Source: Bacillus pseudomycoides | Lineage (GTDB): Bacteria; Bacillota; Bacilli; Bacillales; Bacillaceae_G | DNA: 64,000 bases | Assembly: GCF_022811845.1 (NCBI RefSeq) | Contig: NZ_CP064266.1 | Coordinates: 4,278,001-4,342,000, forward strand | Reading direction: 5' to 3' | Part shown: piece by piece, positions 34,600 through 43,975 of the stretch | Layout of the letters: each line of letters begins with the position of its first letter | Numbering within the stretch: the stretch's first letter is position 1 | The notes under the pieces: model-generated | Databases searched by the model: none | Seen by the model: only the letters and a program-made list of their open reading frames with translations | What the model was told of the DNA's origin: nothing | Translations under genes and position numbers: made by a program

Positions 34600-36030
34600 T
34601 TAATTACTTACTGCGATTACTTTATAAGGGCTATAATTCCCCGCACTATCTTTCACTCTAAGACTTACTTTCGTTCCCATTTTTTGTATTGGTATCGTAA
34701 TTGAAAACTGCCCTTTCGAGTTTGTCTTTCCTGTGCCAATAATGGTTGAACCCACTTTTACATATACGGCTGTATTAGGCTCAGCTGTTCCTGTTATAAC
34801 TGTACCCTTACTGGTAAGTTTATTTACATTTGGGATAGCTGGAGGTGTTTTATCTAGTACACTTATTGTTGTATGTGGACTACTATTGCCTGCACTATCC
34901 TTTACTATTACACTGATGCTTGTCCCTGCTTTTTGCACAGGTATAGTAATTGAGAATACTCCTTGTGAATTCGTTTTTCCTTTACCAATGAATGTTGATC
35001 CAGATTTTACGGAGATAATAGAATTAGGTTCAGCAGTTCCTGTCACTACCTTATCTTTATCTGTGACCGCATTCACCTTTGGAGCTAAAGGTGCACCTTT
35101 TTTCATAATGTACGCAGAAGAAATGTAACCTACTAGTTTTTGATCTGCCGTTTTGACTGGATACCATACAAACTGATTATTACTGTTTACAGATTGATCA
35201 TATGCAAAGCTCCCTTGAATAATCAAGTTCGTATTTTTACTTAACGGCTTCCCACTTGATGTGGAAGTCGGTTTGGCTCTTAAGTTTACCCCATCTCTTG
35301 TTACAAGCACTTGGTCGCCTGTTTTAAGATGGTATATAGAGGGATGTAAACCTGTTAGTATGTACTCTTTCTTTTTAAATACAATATTTTTGCTAGTGTT
35401 AGGGGTATATTCGAAATCAGCTGTACGGAAAGGGAACTGTGCCAATTTCGTATCATTTAAAAAGCTGTTTTGTTCAAGAATAGCAAATATTTTTTCTTGA
35501 TAAGCGTTTGAATTTTTCTGGCCATTAGCCTTATATAAAGGGCTGTTTGCAGGTTTTGTTCCATTATAAGCCATAACAGGGAAGTACCAGTTTTCCATTA
35601 CTTCTGGTCCAGCAGACTTTATCTTAGGAAGATCTGTTCGCTGGTACATACTACGAAGAACTTCAACACCCGCTTGAATATTATAAGCAATATCGTATTT
35701 TAACTTTTGTTGATCGTACTTAGACTGGTTTGTAATTTGCATAATCCCAATTCCGCCGTCTTGCGCTATGATTGGCTGGCCGTTGCCATCAAATTGTTTC
35801 CAGCCACTTTCTTGTGCAGCCACAGCTTTTACAACTTCAGGAGGAATATTTGCTTTTAATGCCGCGTTTGTTAGTAAGCAATTCATGTGCTGACGAGAGG
35901 GATTTTGATTCGGCTTAATTTGACCGTATGGCCCACACGTAGCTGCTGCAGAAGCGGGAACCTCTTCATAAGACCAACATAAAAGCATAAAACTAGTCAG
36001 TACCCCCGCTTTTAGTAACCTTAATTTCAT
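34600..36030 (-). CDS. Secreted lytic transglycosylase with SH3 and Ig-like repeats
   Basis: About 476 residues. Signal peptide (to about 30), an SLT goose-lysozyme-like domain with VVKAVAAQESGWKQFD (catalytic Glu) and GGIGIMQITNQSKYD, then an SH3-type domain (about 235-310: VLVTRDGVNLRAKPTSTSSG) and two Ig-like (Big_6) repeats of about 80 residues (ITGTAEPNTAVYVKVGSTII twice in variant form). It should cleave peptidoglycan outside the cell. GGAG precedes the start at 36030. Confidence 0.85.
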   Translation of the reverse strand: MKLRLLKAGVLTSFMLLCWSYEEVPASAAATCGPYGQIKPNQNPSRQHMNCLLTNAALKANIPPEVVKAVAAQESGWKQFDGNGQPIIAQDGGIGIMQITNQSKYDQQKLKYDIAYNIQAGVEVLRSMYQRTDLPKIKSAGPEVMENWYFPVMAYNGTKPANSPLYKANGQKNSNAYQEKIFAILEQNSFLNDTKLAQFPFRTADFEYTPNTSKNIVFKKKEYILTGLHPSIYHLKTGDQVLVTRDGVNLRAKPTSTSSGKPLSKNTNLIIQGSFAYDQSVNSNNQFVWYPVKTADQKLVGYISSAYIMKKGAPLAPKVNAVTDKDKVVTGTAEPNSIISVKSGSTFIGKGKTNSQGVFSITIPVQKAGTSISVIVKDSAGNSSPHTTISVLDKTPPAIPNVNKLTSKGTVITGTAEPNTAVYVKVGSTIIGTGKTNSKGQFSITIPIQKMGTKVSLRVKDSAGNYSPYKVIAVSN

Positions 36031-36244
36031 TCTGTCATTCTCCAATCTATTTAATGTTTAATATTTATATAGTACATTTTATCATGGTATATTGTTAATT
36101 TTCTATAATATAATACTATTAAACTAACAAAGTAAAACCAAATCTTCAGAGGAACTAACTTTTTCATTTCATAAAACCCTATAATATGTCTTTAACTGCA
36201 ATAAAAATGTGATGGTTAAATAAAAAAAATCCCTCTATATTCCC

Positions 36245-36556
36245 TCACTTCATTTTCTCATATATTTTAATAACCGTTTCTACTAAAACAATAAATACCC
36301 AAATAGCGCAAAAGATTAAAACAGATTGAAATATAGCACCTAATGCAATAAAACCTGCTGACCCAGATCCTTCGACAGATATAGAGGTTTGAAATCCATT
36401 ACTAGGCCCACTCATAAGAGAAACGGTATATACAGAAGTGAAAATTGAAACTATTAAATAAATAACGCTCATCACTTTTAATATTTTTATGGAAAGATAG
36501 GAAGGTTCTCTTTTGGCATTTAAAATTCTCCATTTTCTATCCCTTTTTGTAAACAA
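36245..36556 (-). CDS. Small two-helix membrane protein
   Basis: 103 residues with two membrane segments (about 27-47 and 70-95) and a Gly/Ser-rich extracellular loop. The N-terminus is uncertain: TTG at 36556 has a poor ribosome-binding site. No family recognised. Confidence 0.5.
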   Translation of the reverse strand: MFTKRDRKWRILNAKREPSYLSIKILKVMSVIYLIVSIFTSVYTVSLMSGPSNGFQTSISVEGSGSAGFIALGAIFQSVLIFCAIWVFIVLVETVIKIYEKMK

Positions 36557-36646
36557 TCTTCACATAGAAGTTCATCTTGAATTTTTTTTGCCACCATGCA
36601 TTGTTCCTGTTATCTCTTTACAACGCGAACACTTTCGATTAAACAT
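36520..36646 (-). pseudogene. Possible zinc-ribbon leader gene, frameshifted
   Basis: MFNRKCSRCKEITGTM from ATG 36646, then in the next frame AKKIQDELLCEDCLQKGIEN to TAA 36520. C-x2-C twice makes a zinc ribbon. The 127-base length shows one extra or missing base, near the A8 run. It overlaps the start of the membrane protein gene. Confidence 0.4.
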
Positions 36647-36767
36647 ACTTGTTGCCTCCCCTATATATGCCATTTATACTTACTATATCCGTCTTTTTGA
36701 CTATATCACCTTTTGGTTTTAGGTATTTTTCACAATATATATTTATTATGAAATGAGGGATTTATAT

Positions 36768-37214
36768 ATGAAACTAAAGCCCAGTTCTGGTTATAAAAAG
36801 GAGAACCAACACTATATATTACGTCCTAGTTGCTATGCTGTTATCTTTAATGAGCATTATACGAAAATAGCAATTATTAAAAAAGGAACTCGATTTTTTT
36901 TACCTGGAGGTGGCATGGAGCAAAGTGAAACAAAAGAATTATGTTTACACCGTGAACTTGCAGAAGAGCTCGGTTGGGATATTGAAATTCAGCACTATAT
37001 CGGCAATGCTGAGCGATACTTTTATGCTGAAAATGAAGATACATACTACTTAAATGACGGATATTTTTACATTTGTAAAAAAATGCAAACACAACATATG
37101 GCCTCGGAACAAGATCATATTTTACATTGGCTCTCCCCTTCTGAAGCTCAACATCTACTTACACATGAACATCAACAATGGGCTGTGAAACAAGCTCTAG
37201 CATTCAAAAAATAA
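36768..37214 (+). CDS. NUDIX hydrolase
   Basis: 148 residues. Nudix box GGGMEQSETKELCLHRELAEELGW (about 45-68) is complete (G-x5-E-x7-R-E-x-x-E-E-x-G). ATG 36768 has GAGGG upstream. Substrate unknown. Ended by a strong bidirectional terminator. Confidence 0.9.
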   Translation: MKLKPSSGYKKENQHYILRPSCYAVIFNEHYTKIAIIKKGTRFFLPGGGMEQSETKELCLHRELAEELGWDIEIQHYIGNAERYFYAENEDTYYLNDGYFYICKKMQTQHMASEQDHILHWLSPSEAQHLLTHEHQQWAVKQALAFKK

Positions 37215-37246
37215 AGAGAGCTCTTTCCTAAGAAAGAGCTCTCCTT
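37213..37246. terminator. Bidirectional terminator
   Basis: AGAGAGCTCTTTC and GAAAGAGCTCTCCTT pair around CTAA between convergent NUDIX and EamA genes. Confidence 0.8.
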
Positions 37247-37250
37247 AACA

Positions 37251-38162
37251 TTAACTCACTTTTTTCAAATTGAGAGCTGGCTTTTTTACAGCTCCTTTTT
37301 TTACAACATATAAACCAATAAAGATAACGAATCCGCCGACTAATTGCATCATATTCATTCTTTCTCCAATTGTTACTGCGGCAACAATGACAGCAAATAG
37401 TGGGACAAGATACATATAGACCATTACTTTTGTAGAACCAATTTTACTTATGCCTACATACCACATCGCAAGACCAAAGACTGTCGCAAATACAATGGAA
37501 TAGCCTAATGAGCCCCAGCTTAACATATCTGCTGGCCATGTTAATGTATCTACATTAAATAAACAATATATGACAAGTGGCACGATGCCAATTAATGTAG
37601 ACCAAGATGTTACGCGCATTGCTGAATATTTTGTAATAAGTGGCTGTGCAAGGATTGGATACCAGCCCCAAGCAATCGCAGCAACTAAGCCAATTATATT
37701 TCCAAGCCAAGCATACTCATATGTAGATTGATTCGTATGTCCAGTTAATAATACGAGCGCTGCCCCGCTAAACGATAATAAAGAGCCAATTTGAATTTTC
37801 ATTGAAAAACGTTCTTGTTTGTGTAACACTGCTAAAATCCCTGTGAAAATTGGTGACATTGCGATTAACAGCGAAGCGTTTGTTGCTGATGTATATTTTA
37901 CAGATAACATAAATAATGTTTGATAAAGTGTAGTACCAACTATACCAACGACTAGTAACCTTAACCAGTCTTTTTTCTCAATACGTAACGATCGTTCCAT
38001 AAAAAATGTAATTAATAATAATACCGGTGATGCCACTAAAAATCGTAAGCTATTAAATTGAATGGATGACATATAAGCCACGCCATATTTTCCAATTGTG
38101 TAATTTGCTCCCCATACTAAAGCAACCGATATTAGGAGCCACTCCATTTGCCATCGTTTCAT
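37251..38162 (-). CDS. EamA-family (DMT) transporter
   Basis: 303 residues with ten hydrophobic segments in two EamA repeats (LVWGANYTIGKYGVAYMSSI and NIIGLVAAIAWGWYPILAQP). AAGGGGAG supports the start at 38162. Divergent to a MocR-type regulator with shared operator sites, so it is the likely target of that regulator. Exports or imports amino-acid-like or vitamin-like compounds; not specified by sequence. Confidence 0.85.
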   Translation of the reverse strand: MKRWQMEWLLISVALVWGANYTIGKYGVAYMSSIQFNSLRFLVASPVLLLITFFMERSLRIEKKDWLRLLVVGIVGTTLYQTLFMLSVKYTSATNASLLIAMSPIFTGILAVLHKQERFSMKIQIGSLLSFSGAALVLLTGHTNQSTYEYAWLGNIIGLVAAIAWGWYPILAQPLITKYSAMRVTSWSTLIGIVPLVIYCLFNVDTLTWPADMLSWGSLGYSIVFATVFGLAMWYVGISKIGSTKVMVYMYLVPLFAVIVAAVTIGERMNMMQLVGGFVIFIGLYVVKKGAVKKPALNLKKVS

Positions 38163-38197
38163 CCGTATCTCCCCTTCCACTACTTTAGCATAGTAAA

Positions 38198-38257
38198 ATT
38201 GGCTGGATACTACACCATCCAATTGGCTGTTTTTTCACCCAGCCAATTTGTTATAAT
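38198..38257. promoter_or_regulatory. MocR-type operator cluster and promoter
   Basis: AATTGGCTG occurs at 38198 and 38221 as a direct repeat, and CAGCCAATT at 38240-38248 inverted. TATAAT (38252-38257) is the -10 of the MocR gene. The layout of a direct repeat plus inverted site is typical for MocR/GabR regulators. Confidence 0.75.
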
Positions 38258-38290
38258 GGAACTAGCTAAAATATTAAGGAGTCGTTATAT

Positions 38291-39733
38291 ATGGAATGGC
38301 AGTTAGATACAGAAAGTAAAATCCCAATATACCAACAAGTTGTCGACTATATTGAAAGAAGGATTATGTATGGCGAGCTCCCTCCTGGTAGTTTCTTGCC
38401 GTCAGAACGAAAACTAGCAATCCAGCTCAATGTGAATCGTAGTACTGTAACAACTGCTTATAATGAACTTCGTGCCATGGGAATTGTCGAGAGTACAACG
38501 GGTAGAGGCACACGTGTCAGTACACATATGTGGGGTGTTTCCCCAACATTCACACCAAACTGGAGAGGTTTTGTAGAAGGTGGTACTTTTTTACCGAATT
38601 TGCCACTGCTTCGTCATATTCGCGAACAAGTGCAGCAAAATGAAAATATCATTGATTTTGCAAATGGAGAACTTGCCTGTAATCTCTTTCCTCACAAACA
38701 GCTACAAACCATTTTACGAGAGCAACCTTTAACGCAATCTCTTAGTTATGATCATCCGCAAGGCTATCTTCCGTTAAGACAAGCAGCGGCAAAATATATG
38801 AGAGATTATTTAAAAATTGATGCGACCGAACAATCGATTATGATTACTTCTGGGGCCCAGCAAGCACTCCACCTCATTGTTCAATGTTTATTAAATCCAG
38901 GTGATGCAGTAGCATTTGAAAGTCCCTCCCATTGTTATTCATTACCTCTCTTTCAATCAGCTGGCATTCGTATTTTCCCATTACCTGTCGATGAGCATGG
39001 GGTAAATCCGGAAGATGTACAAGAATTATATCGAAAGCACCGGATTAAAATGATTTTTTTAAATCCAAATTTCCAAAATCCAACTGGAACGATGCTTCAT
39101 CCAAATCGCAGAAAAAGATTGTTATCACTCTGTGCGGACTTACGTATTCCAATCGTTGAAGATGATCCTTCCAGTTTACTCACATTAGAAAACAAACAAC
39201 CTTGCCCTACTTTAAAATCCATTGACGAAAATGGTACGGTTATTTATGTCCATTCGTTATCCAAAATGATTGCGCCAGGTCTTCGGATTGGTTGGCTTGT
39301 CGCTCCGCAGTCCGTGGTAGAAAGATTATCAGATGCACGGCACCAAATGGAATTAGGAATGAGCATATTCCCTCAGTGGCTCATGCAGCAATTTTTTGAG
39401 ACGGTTCCCTTTGATACACATATGAAGCAATTACAAAAACAGCTCGTACAAAAAAGAGATATCCTTGTCGATTCCTTAAACTACTACCTCCAAGATGAAA
39501 TTTCTTTTTCAAACCCGAGTGGCGGGATTTACATATGGGGGAAGTTAAAGGAGCCTATTAACGAAAAACAGCTTATAATGCAAAGTTTAAAACAGCAAGT
39601 AGCCTTTATGCCTGGTAGTATTTTCGGAGCAAAAGATGGTTATATCCGGTTATCGTATGGGAAAGTAGATATGGATCAAATAGAGGACGGAATTTCTCGT
39701 TTACATACCACCATCGAATTTTGTCAAAAATGA
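38291..39733 (+). CDS. MocR/GabR-type regulator (GntR HTH plus aminotransferase domain)
   Basis: 480 residues. GntR winged helix at 1-75 (GSFLPSERKLAIQLNVNRST), linker, then a fold-type I aminotransferase domain; the PLP-binding Lys lies in YVHSLSKMIAPGLRIGWLVA (about 330). Such proteins sense PLP and an amine substrate. Divergent from EamA; no pyridoxal or GABA genes nearby. Confidence 0.9.
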   Translation: MEWQLDTESKIPIYQQVVDYIERRIMYGELPPGSFLPSERKLAIQLNVNRSTVTTAYNELRAMGIVESTTGRGTRVSTHMWGVSPTFTPNWRGFVEGGTFLPNLPLLRHIREQVQQNENIIDFANGELACNLFPHKQLQTILREQPLTQSLSYDHPQGYLPLRQAAAKYMRDYLKIDATEQSIMITSGAQQALHLIVQCLLNPGDAVAFESPSHCYSLPLFQSAGIRIFPLPVDEHGVNPEDVQELYRKHRIKMIFLNPNFQNPTGTMLHPNRRKRLLSLCADLRIPIVEDDPSSLLTLENKQPCPTLKSIDENGTVIYVHSLSKMIAPGLRIGWLVAPQSVVERLSDARHQMELGMSIFPQWLMQQFFETVPFDTHMKQLQKQLVQKRDILVDSLNYYLQDEISFSNPSGGIYIWGKLKEPINEKQLIMQSLKQQVAFMPGSIFGAKDGYIRLSYGKVDMDQIEDGISRLHTTIEFCQK

Positions 39734-39789
39734 AAAATGCTTTAGACTATGAAAACAAGTATGAAACTATAACAAATAGCTATTTACTA

Positions 39790-39825
39790 AAAAGGTGCTT
39801 TCTAGACGTGAAAACACCTTTTTGT
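39790..39825 (+). terminator. Terminator after the MocR gene
   Basis: AAAAGGTGCTTTC pairs with GAAAACACCTTTTT (one mismatch). The following 240 bp to 40064 hold no gene. Confidence 0.75.
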
Positions 39826-40064
39826 TACTATAATCAAATCTCATTTACTAAAAATTGTTATTTTTGAAGATTCATAAACATATTTCCCAAACCAATCCAC
39901 CTTACGTACCTACTATCTAAATATTAAGAAAATTATAAGACTTATCATATTTGCTATATACGCTAACAATTAGCATAAAATTAATTATCAAAAGTAAATC
40001 TGATTTATATGAGCTAAAATGGTATAGATGAATACTCTCAACTTGAACGTATTATAAAAAACAT

Positions 40065-40944
40065 CTATCCTATATTTTTTTTATAATTTGTTTTTAATAA
40101 ACTTTTAAAATCTAGTTCAGCGATTATTACACTTAATAATATAAGAGTTGCACCTAAATAACCTTTAGCTGTGAGAGTTTCACCTGTGAAAACGAAAGCA
40201 AAACCCGCTGAAAAAACAGGTTCTAATGAAAAAATAAGACCTGTATGTGTAGGACTCGTATATTGCTGTGCAATGATTTGAACAATGAAAGCCATTGCTG
40301 TACAAAATATGCTTAATACTAAGATTGAAAACCATGATTCAACAGTACTAGGAAGTTTAGGGTTTTCCATAAACATTGAGAAAATACTACTAAATAGACC
40401 GACAAAACCAAGTTGTAAAACTCCAAGGCTAATTGAATTAACCTGCTTCGTTATTGTTCCAGTAATGATGATATGGACTGCATAAAATAGAGCACATAAA
40501 ATACATAATATATCGCCATAACCTATTTTTAATTGGCTATTTAACGTTAATAACCCTATCCCTACTATTGTTAAAACAACTCCCAATATAACTTTTTTTC
40601 AGATCTTTGTTTTAAAAAGATAGATGATAATACTGGAATAAATATCACTGTAAGACTCATTAAAAAACCAGCATTAGAAACCGATGTATACTTTGTACCA
40701 AAAGTCGCAAAACTATAAACAAGATAACAGCTAATATAAAAGCATATTTAATAGTTCTAAAATCAATTTTGATTAAATGCTTATAAAACACTATACCCGA
40801 CAAAAGAAAAGCAATAATAAAACGTAATGCAATTAAATTATATTCTTGCATGTAATTGAGGCCAACTTTTGTAAGTAAGATGGATGCACCCCAAAAAAAT
40901 GTAACCATTAGTAACATTAAATCCGCCTTTAATTGTATTTTCAT
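40065..40944 (-). pseudogene. EamA-family transporter with two frameshifts
   Basis: Frame 1 gives MKIQLKADLMLLMVTFFWGA to about FILAV (near 40730). Frame 2 then continues CYLVYSFATFGTKYTSVSNA and FLMSLTVIFIPVLSSIFLKQ to a T7 run at 40593-40599. Frame 3 continues GVVLTIVGIGLLTLNSQLKI to the stop at 40065. Two single-base losses restore a normal ten-helix EamA protein of about 290 residues. Confidence 0.8.
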
Positions 40945-41065
40945 CTCTATTCCCTCGTTAATTTTTAGCTTTTAGAATATTTCATAATTTATTAGAGTTA
41001 CTATACACCTTTTGCATACAGACATTAGCTGTCGACCTAACCTAAGGATTTTTAATCCTGTCTAT

Positions 41066-41188
41066 TTAGAGCAAAATCATTGTATCCAATGATTTCGCTA
41101 TTTCTTTTACTTTTCTTAATAAGGAAGATTCAATCCCTTTATTTTTAAGAACAGTATATAAAGAAATAATTTTATATTCAGTATCCAT
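41066..41188 (-). CDS. Short open frame of doubtful status
   Basis: 40 codons, MDTEYKIISLYTVLKNKGIE then SLLRKVKEIAKSLDTMILL. The composition is protein-like and amphipathic, but there is no ribosome-binding site, so it may be the end of a lost gene. The rest of the 345-bp gap holds only the terminator. Confidence 0.3.
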   Translation of the reverse strand: MDTEYKIISLYTVLKNKGIESSLLRKVKEIAKSLDTMILL

Positions 41189-41248
41189 AATATAAATAAT
41201 TAGCATTACAAATACTTATTAATATAAACATTTAAGGGTATGAAAATG

Positions 41249-41283
41249 AAAAAGTGCAAGGAAATTCCTTGCACTTTTTCATT
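41249..41283 (-). terminator. Terminator after the small membrane gene
   Basis: AAAAAGTGCAAGG and CCTTGCACTTTTT pair perfectly around AAATT. Confidence 0.85.
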
Positions 41284-41289
41284 TTGAAC

Positions 41290-41487
41290 TTATTGCCCCC
41301 ATATTTTCTTAAACGTCTTCGTATATATGATAGCAAGTGCAGCCTGTGCAATAATAAATAGTGATCCAGTTATTGTTTTTATATTATGATCCAGCGCTCC
41401 TAATACTCCAAGCGTTACGCCAATTAAGATGAAGAATATACTTAGAGGCGGCGTGATTTCCATTAATATTCTTAATTTTTTATTCAT
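41290..41487 (-). CDS. Small two-helix membrane protein
   Basis: 65 residues, MNKKLRILMEITPPLSIFFI with two membrane segments (about 12-32 and 38-58) and a basic C-terminus. AGGAGG seven bases before the ATG fixes the start. The upstream reading frame runs into it with no stop codon, but the strong site supports independent translation. Confidence 0.7.
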   Translation of the reverse strand: MNKKLRILMEITPPLSIFFILIGVTLGVLGALDHNIKTITGSLFIIAQAALAIIYTKTFKKIWGQ

Positions 41488-41499
41488 AATATAACCTCC

Positions 41500-41844
41500 T
41501 ATTTTATAGAGAGTTTTTGAAAAAGTACTATGTATATAATAATTATACACGAAAGAAATATACAATATATGGTAATATTTTTTTAAAATGTTATATTTCA
41601 ACTTAATTTTTTTAGGATTATCCATTTTATATAGAATAGATACCCACTTTCCCCTTTCAAACATCCATCTATTTTTTACATATGTACAAACTTTCCTTGT
41701 AACAATCACTTTTTCTCCGTTTTTCAAGGTGAATGGAGCTGTCAATTTTACTCTTCTCCTATAATTTCCTTGTGTGAACTCATTGACGAAAGCATACCTT
41801 GAAAACGTAGCTTCAAGAATTTCTGTATTTGTTTCTTCCCACAA
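41500..41844 (-). CDS. Hypothetical protein lacking its own stop codon
   Basis: MWEETNTEILEATFSRYAFV, then FTQGNYRRRVKLTAPFTLKN and a Lys/Tyr-rich AT-derived tail. The first 80 residues look like a real basic beta-rich domain; the rest (IKLKYNILKKYYHILYISFV) looks like translated intergenic DNA that continues in frame into the membrane protein. Loss of the stop codon by indel is the simplest reading. Confidence 0.45.
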
Positions 41845-41905
41845 AGAAACTCACCTCTCTTATGAAATGACTATTGATTTGAGAAGCTCTTGCACATACA
41901 TCAAT

Positions 41906-42646
41906 CTACTTTTTTAATCCACGATACTTAGCTGTCGTCAGCTCTTGAATGTACGCATCAAGCTCTGGCATTTCAGCTTCTTCCGCTAACTGAATTGCTA
42001 GTTCAATGTCATACGGGACGCGAACAAGTTGAATGGAAAAGCTTGCTAGTTCTTTTTGATTATATAGCCCTTCAAAGATTAAATAAGAAGCTTGTGTAAT
42101 CTCGAGCGGATTTCCTACACTCCCTGCATTACATAATGTTTTCCCTCTAAAATTTTGCACATAAGCTTGATGAATATCTCCGTAGCAAACAACATCAGGC
42201 TCTCGTTCACCTTCAATATTTTCTGTAAGATCACTATTTTCAAATAAACTTATACGTTGTTCCCTCGGAGCTCCCGGCTGAACTCTTTCATATAAGCTTC
42301 TAGGTGATGCATGGAACATTCTAATTAATTTCCCACTCATTATGAACTCAATTGAAAATGGTAATTCCCTTAAATAATTCAATTGTTCTTCTGATAATTG
42401 TTTTTGATGCCATTGTAAAGTCTCAAATTCACTAGGTCTTGTAATAAAATCATCCCAATTTCCCATTACAACATGCTCACACTCTTTCCGAATGACCTCA
42501 ATCGCTTCACTAGAATGTGGCCCTTTCCCTACTAAATCACCTAAACAAAAAATACGTTCTATTCCTCTTAATTTAATATCTTTAAGAACTGCGTCCAGCG
42601 CAGGAATATTGCCGTGAATATCTGAAATAACCGCTATTTTATCCAT
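41906..42646 (-). CDS. YfcE/MJ0936-type metallophosphoesterase
   Basis: 246 residues with the full metallophosphoesterase set: D-x-H in ISDIHGNIP, GDLVGKGP, GNWDD and GDIHQAY. Two-metal phosphodiesterase, cytoplasmic. TTGGAGGTG precedes the ATG. Substrate unknown. Confidence 0.9.
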   Translation of the reverse strand: MDKIAVISDIHGNIPALDAVLKDIKLRGIERIFCLGDLVGKGPHSSEAIEVIRKECEHVVMGNWDDFITRPSEFETLQWHQKQLSEEQLNYLRELPFSIEFIMSGKLIRMFHASPRSLYERVQPGAPREQRISLFENSDLTENIEGEREPDVVCYGDIHQAYVQNFRGKTLCNAGSVGNPLEITQASYLIFEGLYNQKELASFSIQLVRVPYDIELAIQLAEEAEMPELDAYIQELTTAKYRGLKK

Positions 42647-42660
42647 ATAAACACCTCCAA

Positions 42661-42933
42661 TTACTCTATATTTATTATATCTTTATTAAAAGATTTATAC
42701 CAACTTGGGGTATAAGATGTAAAACCATGATGTTCTTCTAAAGTTCTTCTTAATCTTATTTTCATTTCATCTACTAAATTTGGTGTGATTCGATTTGTCC
42801 ACACAATATCCGCTGGAAATATCATCGCTGCATACAATGCATACAATTTCCAAAAACGAAGCGGGGGTTCACCACCACAATACCCGTGAACTTGCCCGAC
42901 TGCAAATGGTATACTTATATCGACTGTAAACAA
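42661..42933 (-). CDS. Hypothetical protein, N-terminus uncertain
   Basis: 90 residues from a TTG: FTVDISIPFAVGQVHGYCGG, then KLYALYAAMIFPADIVWTNR. The frame is open but the ribosome-binding site is poor (GAAAG), so the true start may have been lost. It begins 28 bp after the VOC gene. Family not recognised. Confidence 0.4.
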   Translation of the reverse strand: MFTVDISIPFAVGQVHGYCGGEPPLRFWKLYALYAAMIFPADIVWTNRITPNLVDEMKIRLRRTLEEHHGFTSYTPSWYKSFNKDIINIE

Positions 42934-42961
42934 AGGTATTCTTTCACATAGACCACCTCAA

Positions 42962-43765
42962 TTAATATATGTATAAACTACCTAATATTTGTTGTTCCCC
43001 CTTCTGCTCATTCACTCCTTGACATTCAACCGCAAAAGGATATTCTCCATGTTTTACTAACTGTTCTTGTACAAAGCCCTCACCGATCGGTTCACAAAAT
43101 TGAATATTTATATTTTCAAACAATACACTTTGACAAATCGCATTCCATTCTTTATGAACTTCGGAAAAGCTTACTTGTACTTCGAGTATCTCTTTCCATC
43201 TTTCTACGGTTTCATGTACATTTTTTACAGCATAGTATATTGTCTGAATTTCTTTTACCTCGTTGCTATGCGGGACAATGACGCCCACTTCTTGTAAATC
43301 GAATCTCCTACTCTCATCAGATTCTTCCCACTGTATAAAGAAAGGTAATTTCGGTCCATTCTCTTCCTGTTCCACAAATAACATTTTCCATTCGATAAGA
43401 TGACCGTCATTTCTCATTCGGTTTCCTTCAAACGGCCCTTTAACTTGTAACCCTTTTTCCATGAACCTTACCGCAAGTTCTTCAATATGATCTGTACGAA
43501 GAGCAATTTGCAGCATTCCTTCTCTATCTCGTAATTTCTCTACAGTTTCCCGAACTAGCGGATTATCCGCTTGCTTCGCTCTATCTTCATGTTGCACTGC
43601 TAAAAATTCAATATAAGATAAATCAAAGTAGCATAAACTATTCCATGTTCCCCAGTTTGTATGTTCTCCTCCTTGCACAGTATGAAACCCAAGTTCCTTC
43701 ATTTTCCCTTCTGCTTCTTTTGGTGTGCATCTAACAGCATGAACAAGATGATCAAATGCTAACAT
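42962..43765 (-). CDS. Glyoxalase-like (VOC) domain protein
   Basis: 267 residues starting FDHLVHAVRCTPKEAEGKMK, with the second half beginning at about 150. It fits the glyoxalase-like PF13468 type, longer than simple VOC proteins. Role unknown. Confidence 0.75.
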   Translation of the reverse strand: MLAFDHLVHAVRCTPKEAEGKMKELGFHTVQGGEHTNWGTWNSLCYFDLSYIEFLAVQHEDRAKQADNPLVRETVEKLRDREGMLQIALRTDHIEELAVRFMEKGLQVKGPFEGNRMRNDGHLIEWKMLFVEQEENGPKLPFFIQWEESDESRRFDLQEVGVIVPHSNEVKEIQTIYYAVKNVHETVERWKEILEVQVSFSEVHKEWNAICQSVLFENINIQFCEPIGEGFVQEQLVKHGEYPFAVECQGVNEQKGEQQILGSLYIY

Positions 43766-43848
43766 GATTTCCCCTCCCTTTATCTACATCTTTTTATTAT
43801 ATAACTTTTCTGTTATTTCAATCAATTTAAAAAAATTTCAAAACCTAG

Positions 43849-43951
43849 TTGCTTTATCAGATTAATATGCATTATAATAATAAAAACTTAATGTTAAGCT
43901 GATTGGAAAAACCAAAGGCTCTTTTCTCACTCGAGAAAAGAGCCTTTTTTA
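43849..43951 (+). promoter_or_regulatory. Promoter and terminated leader of the TauE/SafE gene
   Basis: TTGCTT (43849) and TATAAT (43873-43878), spacer 18. The transcript would start near 43886 and meet a very strong hairpin AAAGGCTCTTTTCTC / GAGAAAAGAGCCTTT (43914-43928 / 43933-43947) with six T, before the gene at 43976. This is either an attenuator or a short RNA of about 65 nt. Confidence 0.6.
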
Positions 43952-43975
43952 TTTATTATTACAGGGGGATTTAAT

